A program made the position numbers and the translations under genes. The notes under the pieces were generated by a model. It was not told where the DNA came from, did not search any database, and saw only the letters and a list, made by a program, of their open reading frames with translations. A stretch of DNA of 14,920 nt from Corticimicrobacter sp040137905 (GTDB lineage Bacteria > Pseudomonadota > Gammaproteobacteria > Burkholderiales > Burkholderiaceae_B), in NCBI RefSeq assembly GCF_040137905.1, contig NZ_JBEFDG010000012.1:1-14920 (forward strand). Direction: 5' to 3'. Below, piece by piece: positions 7,337 to 12,443 of the stretch; position 1 is the stretch's first letter; each line of letters begins with the position of its first letter.

Positions 7337-7374
7337 AAAAAAGGAGCTACGCAGGTTTGCGTCGCTCCTTTTTT
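7337..7374. terminator. Bidirectional Rho-independent terminator
   Basis: A run of six A (7337-7342) leads into GGAGC (7343-7347), one mismatch, then ACGCA (7349-7353). The loop GGTT follows, then TGCGT (7358-7362), GCTCC (7364-7368) and six T (7369-7374). The near-perfect stem flanked by A- and T-runs works in both directions. It ends the asparaginase transcript on the plus strand and the convergent lipoprotein transcript on the minus strand. Confidence 0.92.
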
Positions 7375-7404
7375 CATGCCTGCGAGACAGTCCGCAGCCG
7401 GATA

Positions 7405-8049
7405 TTACTGTTTGACGTTCTGGATCCAGAAACGTCGATCATCCAACGTGAAGTTGGGGTCATATCCCATCAGGGTCAGCAGGGAACCGACATAGTAAAG
7501 TCCGAACTGATTCAGGATCCACTGTTCCATTGCCTGATCGCTCGGGAGCTTGTTATAGGGCGGCGTCGGGCCATCCGTGCGAACCTGTCCCGAGGTTCGG
7601 CCCGAAATGGGGAAACTCTTCCAGGTAATTACAAAATCATTGGACTGCCTGGGCAAATCGGACGCGCAAAGCGACAGATCCTTGAATCGCTCGACCCGTT
7701 TTGCATCGCGCCAGAGCACTGCATCAAAACGGATGCACTCGTTGGCCTTCAGGCTGAGGCTGCGGTTCATCGTCATCTGGCTGCCCGGGATCTGCAGATT
7801 GGTCACCGCGATCTTGGGCCACTCCGGAGCACGACCGTCCGAAGACAGATTCTCACGCAATACATTGTGCAACGGCGAGTTCTTCAAACTATTGGCCGTG
7901 CCTCCAGCCCCGCCTGCCTGCTGGGCATCCGCACCGGCAGTCTGGCCAAAACTGTTCAAGGAATCCAGCATGCCCTTCATATCATCGGTGGTCACGCAAC
8001 CAGCCAAGGAAAGAGAAACGAGGGCAATCCCCCAGTGGTATTTTTTCAT
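7405..8049 (-). CDS. Predicted outer-membrane-type lipoprotein of unknown function
   Basis: The 214-residue protein opens with a lipoprotein signal (MKKYHWGIALVSLSLAGC). The lipobox LAGC puts the lipidated cysteine at C18. Residues after it are V-T-T, with no Asp at +2, so outer-membrane sorting is expected. The first 60 residues after the cysteine are Gly/Ala/Gln-rich and probably disordered. The rest is a mixed globular domain with two cysteines (C105, C127) and a C-terminal LLTLMGYDPNFTLDDRRFW segment. I do not recognise the family. TCCTT at 8056-8060 is the complement of an AAGGA ribosome site. The gene has its own promoter and terminator. It appears to be a host gene next to the prophage, although a phage-borne conversion gene cannot be formally ruled out. 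Confidence 0.8.
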   Translation of the reverse strand: MKKYHWGIALVSLSLAGCVTTDDMKGMLDSLNSFGQTAGADAQQAGGAGGTANSLKNSPLHNVLRENLSSDGRAPEWPKIAVTNLQIPGSQMTMNRSLSLKANECIRFDAVLWRDAKRVERFKDLSLCASDLPRQSNDFVITWKSFPISGRTSGQVRTDGPTPPYNKLPSDQAMEQWILNQFGLYYVGSLLTLMGYDPNFTLDDRRFWIQNVKQ

Positions 8050-8097
8050 CGGATGTCCTTACTGCTTTCGATTGATTTTATTTATTGAACGCACTCA

Positions 8098-8118
8098 CCG
8101 CACACAAACTGTGCGCGG
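8098..8118 (-). promoter_or_regulatory. Inverted repeat at the predicted lipoprotein transcription start
   Basis: On the minus strand CCGCGCACA, GTT, TGTGTGCGG form a 9-pair stem with one G-T and a 3-base loop. It begins only 2 bases downstream of the TATAAT box, so it covers the expected +1. It could be an operator half-site pair or a 5' stem of the mRNA. Confidence 0.45.
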
Positions 8119-8120
8119 CA

Positions 8121-8150
8121 ATTATAAGAGCCGCCACTTTATAAACTCAA
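8121..8150 (-). promoter_or_regulatory. Sigma70-like promoter of the lipoprotein gene
   Basis: Read on the minus strand, TTGAGT (8150-8145) and a perfect TATAAT (8126-8121) are separated by 18 bases. The expected start is near 8114, about 65 bases before the lipoprotein ATG. It is the best promoter match I found by eye in the window. Confidence 0.7.
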
Positions 8151-8247
8151 CAAAATAAAAAAATGGCTACCCCGGACACTACTATCCGCGTTCGTCAGCA
8201 AAACCAGAGAAAATCCGGATTTTTTATTTGCCACACCCCACCCACCT

Positions 8248-8805
8248 TCAGTGCATCATCTGCAAAACATTGTGCTGCTGGTTTTGTGATTGATCAGGCC
8301 GAAGGTCGTCGTATACCGCCTCACAAGCCAGTCCGGCTACTCGTCGGCGGTCAGCCTCCGCTGCGTAGATTTGCGCCAGGCCGTCAAGCTCGCCAAGCAT
8401 GTCGGCAAACATTCTGATGGCGGCATCTGCTGCTTTGCGCTCTGCGGCAGCGGTGGCACGCCCGGCGGCGACACGATAACGGGTAGCGTATTCTGTGGCA
8501 ATTTTGTGCACGCGCTCATCAGCAGCAAGGTGTTCAGCAGCAGCAATTTCCACCAGTTTCTCCGTGGTTTCACGATCCTTCTCCTCCATTTTTCTTAAAG
8601 ATGCGGCTTCCATCAAACGCATCCGGCGTTCTGCATCGGCAACGGCAACGGCACGGTCAGCATCGGCCAGCGCAGACCTCTGCTCAATCCGTGCGATACG
8701 CTCCCCATACCGCCATCCTTGAGCGCTCCAGGCAGCGATAGCAGACAGCAGCGCAATCACACCATATCGAGCCAATGTTGGAATCACGACAGATCCGATA
8801 GACAT
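8248..8805 (-). CDS. Rz-like inner-membrane spanin (DUF2514-like)
   Basis: This 185-residue protein has an N-terminal membrane anchor (residues about 8-26, LARYGVIALLSAIAAWSAQG). A long charged Ala/Glu/Arg-rich coiled-coil region follows (about 30-140). The C-terminal block reads ADMLGELDGLAQIYAAEADRR...ACEAVYDDLR and resembles the DUF2514 family of phage lysis proteins. Rz subunits sit in the inner membrane, bind Rz1 across the periplasm and fuse the membranes in the last step of lysis. The start at 8805 is chosen for its GGAGGAG ribosome site and for the membrane segment directly after it. A longer open frame to 9066 would read through the endolysin gene. It overlaps the endolysin end by 22 bases and contains Rz1 in another frame. 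Confidence 0.85.
   Translation of the reverse strand: MSIGSVVIPTLARYGVIALLSAIAAWSAQGWRYGERIARIEQRSALADADRAVAVADAERRMRLMEAASLRKMEEKDRETTEKLVEIAAAEHLAADERVHKIATEYATRYRVAAGRATAAAERKAADAAIRMFADMLGELDGLAQIYAAEADRRRVAGLACEAVYDDLRPDQSQNQQHNVLQMMH
8337..8573 (-). CDS. Rz1-like outer-membrane spanin lipoprotein, nested in Rz
   Basis: A 78-residue frame lies wholly inside the Rz gene in a different reading frame. It encodes MKPRRNWWKLLLLNTLLLMSAC, a classic lipoprotein signal with lipid cysteine C22 (lipobox MSAC). The mature part is short and proline-rich (LPQNTLPVIVSPPGVPPLPQ), the hallmark of Rz1. Rz1 is anchored in the outer membrane and pairs with Rz. The start is GTG at 8573, with GGAG 7 bases upstream. 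The C-terminal tail with two further cysteines (C55, C60) is somewhat longer than in lambda Rz1. The combination of nesting, lipobox and Pro-rich segment makes this a real gene rather than a shadow frame. Confidence 0.85.
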   Translation of the reverse strand: MKPRRNWWKLLLLNTLLLMSACTKLPQNTLPVIVSPPGVPPLPQSAKQQMPPSECLPTCLASLTAWRKSTQRRLTADE

Positions 8806-9305
8806 ATCCGCATCTCCTCCGCCCTGCGACGCTCCAGCCCGCGTAATTTGCGACCACCTGCAGTGACCCACGCCGGCAACTGCTGACACGCATCGACAAT
8901 ATTTCCCGCCTGTAACTGCAACAGCATCGAGCTGTGCCGACCTGACTTGAGCCAGACAAATCCATCTTTGACGCCATGCCCACCAGGCCCCACGTTGTAA
9001 ATGAAGCTCAGGAACATGGCGTAGGCCGACGCCGGCATATTGGCCCGCACAGACTCCGGCACCCAACGCTGGAAAACCGCATCCGCTTCTAGTAGACCCC
9101 TCTGTGTTAAATCATCGCACTGCGCATCAGTGGCCACATCGCCCAACTGGACGCCTCTGGTCCACCCCTCACAAATTGTCGGAATACCAATAGGATCCAA
9201 ATATGCAACCAAATTGCGCCCCTCATGCGATGGTACAAACACTACGGCAATGCCGATGGCAGCAGTAACGACCACAGTGGCAAAACGCTGACGTCCACAC
9301 ATCAT
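8784..9305 (-). CDS. SAR-type phage endolysin, GH24 lysozyme
   Basis: The 173-residue muramidase cleaves peptidoglycan. It starts with a weakly hydrophobic segment (residues about 9-24, ATVVVTAAIGIAVVFV) without a cleavage site. This fits a signal-arrest-release anchor, as in the phage P21 endolysin. The catalytic triad of family GH24 is intact: E28 in HEGRNLV, then D37 after eight residues and T43 after five more (E-x8-D-x5-T), continuing ICEGWTRGV. The C-terminal part (YNVGPG, LPAWVTAGGRKLRGLERRRAEE) is also typical. The start ATG overlaps the holin stop by 4 bases; a second ATG follows immediately. A SAR endolysin can reach the periplasm by the Sec system, so the partner holin may act mainly by depolarising the membrane. 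Confidence 0.93.
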   Translation of the reverse strand: MMCGRQRFATVVVTAAIGIAVVFVPSHEGRNLVAYLDPIGIPTICEGWTRGVQLGDVATDAQCDDLTQRGLLEADAVFQRWVPESVRANMPASAYAMFLSFIYNVGPGGHGVKDGFVWLKSGRHSSMLLQLQAGNIVDACQQLPAWVTAGGRKLRGLERRRAEEMRICLSDLS

Positions 9306-9550
9306 TCACACCTTTGTTCGATCACCCGCATACGTGCCTCATGCTCGGTCCGCTCTCGCCTATCGCGTCGACGCTGGTAGTACAGATTCGCCAGCAAGCC
9401 ACCTAACGCAATCAATACACCAGCCCAGCCTATCCAGTTCACAGACGCCAGCCAGCCAACAAAGCCAGTCACAGCACCGGCCTCCGTAGTGCGGTTTGCG
9501 GCCTGGATCGCTACATCCTCAACTCGCATCTTCATGACCCTTCGGGGCAT
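9302..9550 (-). CDS. Class II-type phage holin (predicted)
   Basis: The predicted protein has 82 residues. It has a short charged N-terminus, a hydrophobic region spanning about residues 25-58 (GAVTGFVGWLASV, then WIGWAGVLIALGGLLANLYY) that can form two membrane passes, and a strongly basic and acidic tail (QRRRDRRERTEHEARMR). This is the build of HP1/P2-like holins, which permeabilise the inner membrane at the time of lysis. The start at 9550 is supported by GGAGG 7 bases upstream. Extending the frame to 9607 would translate through a terminator hairpin. It sits directly before the endolysin gene, with a 4-base stop/start overlap. Assignment rests on topology and position rather than on a diagnostic motif. 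Confidence 0.82.
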   Translation of the reverse strand: MPRRVMKMRVEDVAIQAANRTTEAGAVTGFVGWLASVNWIGWAGVLIALGGLLANLYYQRRRDRRERTEHEARMRVIEQRCE

Positions 9551-9570
9551 ATCGCTGCCTCCAAAAACGA

Positions 9571-9591
9571 AAAAGCCCCGACTCACGGGGC
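9571..9591 (-). terminator. Intrinsic terminator before the holin gene (second of a tandem pair)
   Basis: On the minus strand GCCCCG, TGAGT, CGGGGC gives a perfect 6-bp G+C-rich stem with a 5-base loop. It is followed by TTTT, CG and TTTTT. It ends about 20 bases before the holin ATG, leaving no room for a promoter between them. Confidence 0.75.
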
Positions 9592-9593
9592 GT

Positions 9594-9616
9594 AAAAAAA
9601 CCGGCACTGGGCCGGT
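9594..9616 (-). terminator. Intrinsic terminator after the 71-residue tail-associated gene (first of a tandem pair)
   Basis: On the minus strand ACCGGC, CCAGT, GCCGGT form a perfect 6-bp stem with a 5-base loop. A run of T directly follows (9600-9594). The stem touches the stop codon of the upstream gene at 9616. Confidence 0.72.
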
Positions 9617-9831
9617 CAGTTGATGTCGATCACGCGATCTCGCGCCGCTTGACGCTTCGCCGCAATGTCGGGTGGGACATCCTGGCCAGTCTCGCGCCTG
9701 CGAGTGACGTACCAGTCGGTCGATGAGAGGTATGCGCGGGCCTCTGCGTTGATACGCTGCTGCTCTGCGTGTGCGGATTCTGCAGCCTTCTGCTCTGTCG
9801 TACGCAGTCCAGACAAATCAATCTTGGACAT
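9616..9831 (-). CDS. Small phage tail-associated protein
   Basis: The 71-residue product MSKIDLSGLRTTEQK... has a helical Ala/Glu/Gln-rich N-terminal half. It then has SSTDWYVTRRRETGQDVPPDIAAKR, a pattern seen in small proteins and C-terminal segments that accompany phage tail fibres (TDWYV followed by a Pro turn and a helix). The ribosome site is an almost ideal AGGAGGT (9837-9843), 5 bases before the ATG, suggesting strong translation. Its start overlaps the end of the preceding gene by 14 bases. A role in fibre assembly is a guess from position; no enzyme motif is visible. Confidence 0.72.
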   Translation of the reverse strand: MSKIDLSGLRTTEQKAAESAHAEQQRINAEARAYLSSTDWYVTRRRETGQDVPPDIAAKRQAARDRVIDIN

Positions 9832-10216
9832 GGGCTACCTCCTGTTCAGGTTCGAGCATGTCCAGCGCTGGCGGTGGCGGTGGCCAGACGGTTTCGGGCA
9901 ACGGCACCAGCCCGTCTGCGGGGTCTACGATCGGCTGCGGAAACCGAGCTTCGTGCGGAGCTGCATTGCCCTCAGCATGGGGCAGCACGAGCGAGATACG
10001 CAGCGTTCCAGCATCGTCGCACTCGATGTCGCCAGCTATAAAGGGGCATCCCGTTGCGGCTTGGCCGTCCGGGAGAGTCGCCCCAGTGGGAATAACGCTG
10101 AAATCGAATGATTCGCCGTTGATGATGAGCGTGTCGCCCTTGCGCTCAAGATGCAGCGCGGGCAGCGGGTTGGCCTCATCAATAGACTGGCCGCGAGGGA
10201 TAAGCGTGATAATCAT
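9818..10216 (-). CDS. Phage protein of unknown function downstream of the tail fibre
   Basis: The protein has 132 residues from MIITLIPRG. The sequence is mostly beta: a stretch reading LHLERKGDTLIINGESFDF, then IPTGATLPDGQ, then LRISLVLPHAEG. It ends in a Pro-rich acidic tail (PETVWPPPPPALDMLEPE). Proteins of this shape recur next to tail-fibre genes in prophages of Betaproteobacteria, but I know no function. The start at 10216 overlaps the tail-fibre stop as TAATG and has GGA 8 bases upstream. An ATG two codons earlier (10222) is possible but sits too close to that site. Close coupling to both neighbours suggests a tail-fibre accessory role. Confidence 0.72.
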   Translation of the reverse strand: MIITLIPRGQSIDEANPLPALHLERKGDTLIINGESFDFSVIPTGATLPDGQAATGCPFIAGDIECDDAGTLRISLVLPHAEGNAAPHEARFPQPIVDPADGLVPLPETVWPPPPPALDMLEPEQEVAHVQD

Positions 10217-11259
10217 TACCATTTTCCAATTGCAATGTAGCCCAGTCGAACGCTAGAAAGAACTCGGCTGATGGCTGACATACTTCGAGTGCCCGTTGCG
10301 TTTAGATTAGTGTTGATAACTGGGCACAAAATTCGAGTTTCTGTACTGATATCCGTTATAGGTGTGATAAAAGCGGCAGGGACGGTCGCAAATGTTTGAG
10401 CGAAGTTAAAGGATTGCCCAGCGGCTGTGCGAAATATGGAGCCCTCAGCCAGCGTCATATCCAAATTAAAAGTGGCGTTACCAAAACATATCTGCAAACG
10501 ATTCGGGAAGCGCACGGAGGTGCCGCCCGTATTTTCCGTTACTGTGCAATTTCCAGTATCGAATATCTCACGCCACGGCTGCACTACGCCGCCATAAATC
10601 AACTGATGGAATAGAGATGCCGACGCTACAGTAAGGGGTTGGTATAGCTGGTGGGTATAATTACCTCGCCTCGCCCTCGCCGGAATCAAACCAGATTTGG
10701 CACCCGATGGGCCTCCCACAGTACTTCCTGAGTAGAAAGATCCTCCCACAATATCGGCAAGCACCCCCATATTCTCGTTTGTGACAGTCGGGGAAATGCC
10801 CAGGATGCCTCCACCCCCTGTAGTCAGGACTCGTCCAGCGGTTACGTCAGAAGCGGTCACCATCAGCGTAGCGGCAGACGCATTTCCGAACCCTGTTTGG
10901 CCTGCGAGAACATTAAGGGACGCGGCAGTCCCCAGATCGTCTGGCTGCACAGCGCTTTCTGCCAGATCTTTCGCTGTGCCGTAGTCACCAATCAGACCCG
11001 CAGCACGGTCTGCCAGCAGCTTGGTGTGGCCCTGGATGGGGATGATCCAATACGCCTGCCCACTTGCTGTAGCGCCACGATATGCGGGCGCAATCGACAG
11101 CGCCGCATTGCTGGCGATGTTCGTGATCTCGTATGTACGCCCGTCTGGGCCTTGCAGGCCATCACCCACGCGCACATTCGCAACCCAGGCCGTACCGGCA
11201 CCCGTCACGGTCGCGCTGTTTGCAGTAACGCTGATTGATCCAGTTCGGTACCAGGCCAT
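10216..11259 (-). CDS. Phage tail fibre protein
   Basis: The 347-residue protein begins with MAWYRTGSISVTANSATVTG, GTAWVANVRVGDGLQGPDG and YRGATASGQAYWIIP. This is the N-terminal attachment-type domain found in many prophage tail fibres. A low-complexity helical and Gly/Ser/Ala-rich shaft follows (about 85-200). The C-terminal beta-rich region runs from FHQLIYGG...WREIFDTGNCTV and ends in LGYIAIGKW, like the tip of trimeric fibres with a final aromatic residue. It should bind the host surface during adsorption. The ATG overlaps the stop of a 44-residue ORF by one base (TAATG). Specificity is unknown. No reverse transcriptase or variable-repeat pair was seen, so there is no evidence for diversity generation in this window. 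Confidence 0.85.
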   Translation of the reverse strand: MAWYRTGSISVTANSATVTGAGTAWVANVRVGDGLQGPDGRTYEITNIASNAALSIAPAYRGATASGQAYWIIPIQGHTKLLADRAAGLIGDYGTAKDLAESAVQPDDLGTAASLNVLAGQTGFGNASAATLMVTASDVTAGRVLTTGGGGILGISPTVTNENMGVLADIVGGSFYSGSTVGGPSGAKSGLIPARARRGNYTHQLYQPLTVASASLFHQLIYGGVVQPWREIFDTGNCTVTENTGGTSVRFPNRLQICFGNATFNLDMTLAEGSIFRTAAGQSFNFAQTFATVPAAFITPITDISTETRILCPVINTNLNATGTRSMSAISRVLSSVRLGYIAIGKW

Positions 11260-11393
11260 TACTGCCCCTCCTGATGCTGCTCTGCAGCCAGCCGGTCAAA
11301 ATCCGTCTTAATCGTGTGATTCACTCCATTGATCAACTCGACCGTCAGGCTATGTCCAGTGTTGTTCATGAGCATCTGCGTGATGGCATCCAT
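11259..11393 (-). CDS. Small 44-residue phage protein before the tail fibre
   Basis: The short frame encodes MDAITQMLMNNTGHSLTVEL, a central INGVNHTIKTDFDRLAAE and a polar end. A GGAG site (11399-11402) lies 5 bases before the ATG, and the TAA stop overlaps the tail-fibre start by one base (TAATG). Both points favour real translation, at least as a coupling leader for the fibre gene. The sequence looks like a small mixed alpha/beta protein with no signal peptide or membrane segment. I do not recognise a family. Confidence 0.6.
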   Translation of the reverse strand: MDAITQMLMNNTGHSLTVELINGVNHTIKTDFDRLAAEQHQEGQ

Positions 11394-11408
11394 AATTTCT
11401 CCAGGTAT

Positions 11409-11432
11409 AAAAAAGCCCACTCAATGGCGGGC
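11409..11432 (-). terminator. Intrinsic terminator after the AT-rich tail-protein pair
   Basis: On the minus strand GCCCGC, CATTGA, GTGGGC make a 6-pair stem with one G-T and a 6-base loop. TTTTTT directly follows (11414-11409). It lies about 20 bases after the stop of the 236-residue gene and 16 bases before the 44-residue ORF start. It would interrupt the late transcript unless read through. Confidence 0.75.
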
Positions 11433-11452
11433 GCATTTGTAAATGGCTTCAG

Positions 11453-12163
11453 CTAGTAGCCGGTAACATCAACGAGCAGGTACTGCTTCCTGTGGCTCTC
11501 TCTATGCCATGATGGAGGTTTAGTATTACCCCAAAACCCCATTCCAGAATGAAAAACAAACCAACCTAGAGTTAATATATTCCCTGCCACCTTAGCCCCC
11601 ATTAATTGCTGCATCCCAGCCACATCCCATTCACTGAGTACTTTTATCGCTGTTTGATTATCTATGTAGGGAAGCGTTCCCTGCACTACCGCAAGGGCCC
11701 TTCCCGCCCCATAGTCAATAGGGATATCTACACTTGATGCGTTGATTATTTGATTGTCCGATTTTGCCCATATCACTTTTAAATATTCATACCCGCTATC
11801 AAACACCAATTTTTGAGGAAATGAATTATCAAACACACGCACACCCCACTTATTACTACTTTCCCTCACGGCCACATCAAAAATAAATATTTCTAGAGGC
11901 ACGCTATTTTCCCCATCATCCCGCGAGCACAAAAAATCAAAACCCGACCCATTTCGGTACATACAAACCGGTCGAGATGTACATCTATACGCGATAATCT
12001 GTTTAGAGCTTTCTGGTGAAGAAAGATTGTACCGGAGGGTACGAGCACCAAACCATCTCACCATGTTTACAACCAATCTCTGCCGTAAAACAAGATTTTG
12101 GTACAACGAGTCGATCTGCACCCTGCCTTCAGGGGCTTTGCTTACAAATCCAAAATCTGACAT
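11453..12163 (-). CDS. AT-rich phage tail-tip associated protein of unknown function
   Basis: The 236-residue protein starts MSDFGFVSKAPEGRVQIDS, a pattern seen at the start of small virion proteins downstream of J-like genes in lambdoid prophages. The body is mostly beta-strand with many aromatic residues (YEYLKVIWAKSDNQ, LGWFVFHSGMGFWGN) and no membrane helix or signal. Three cysteines cluster at residues 61-81. Base composition is clearly AT-richer than the flanking phage and host genes, which points to separate origin by module exchange. It overlaps the preceding gene by one base (TGATG) and is followed by its own terminator. A decoration or receptor-binding role is plausible from position only. 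Confidence 0.75.
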   Translation of the reverse strand: MSDFGFVSKAPEGRVQIDSLYQNLVLRQRLVVNMVRWFGARTLRYNLSSPESSKQIIAYRCTSRPVCMYRNGSGFDFLCSRDDGENSVPLEIFIFDVAVRESSNKWGVRVFDNSFPQKLVFDSGYEYLKVIWAKSDNQIINASSVDIPIDYGAGRALAVVQGTLPYIDNQTAIKVLSEWDVAGMQQLMGAKVAGNILTLGWFVFHSGMGFWGNTKPPSWHRESHRKQYLLVDVTGY

Positions 12164-12435
12164 CAGTATCTACCATATACAAGGGTTGCAGACGATCGTT
12201 CGGACGCTGGAATGCCATCAGGAAATTCCCATACAACCATATTCTCAGTAGCATAGACTACGGGCAGACCGTAGGAATAAATTCCTGGGCTGGAGTCAAA
12301 TACCCATACATCCCCTGATCCCGCATCAGGGACCAAATAACTTCCAGAGGACGTGCCCGTAGATATCTGCCCAATATAGCGAGGCAATCTAGATGTTATG
12401 TTTATCGTATCTTTTACATACAGTCCGTAAGCCAT
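12163..12435 (-). CDS. Small phage tail protein (DUF6453-like)
   Basis: The 90-residue protein MAYGLYVKDTINITSRLPRY... resembles a small protein that follows gene J in many lambda-like prophages: an opening G-L-x-V-K, then S-R-L-P-R-[YF]-I and a beta-rich remainder. A strong AGGAGG ribosome site overlaps the J stop region (12439-12444), 8 bases separate the genes, and its own stop overlaps the next start (TGATG). No catalytic motif is seen. It is presumably a tail-tip accessory protein. The family name is from memory of the pattern and not from a search. Confidence 0.7.
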   Translation of the reverse strand: MAYGLYVKDTINITSRLPRYIGQISTGTSSGSYLVPDAGSGDVWVFDSSPGIYSYGLPVVYATENMVVWEFPDGIPASERSSATLVYGRY

Positions 12436-12443
12436 TCGCCCTC

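Noticed and set aside
8216..8229. Palindrome AAAATCCGGATTTT near the prophage edge, considered as att core or terminator
   Set aside because: It has no loop for a good hairpin, and no second copy is available in the window to support an att repeat.
8806..9066. N-terminal extension of Rz to 9066
   Set aside because: This part is the endolysin gene read in another frame. The ribosome site and membrane anchor support a start at 8805.
9551..9607. Holin start at 9607
   Set aside because: It would translate a terminator hairpin. GGAGG and a plausible N-terminus support 9550.
10216..12163. Diversity-generating retroelement target in the tail-fibre or tail-tip genes
   Set aside because: No reverse transcriptase, template repeat or adenine-biased repeat pair is seen in the window.
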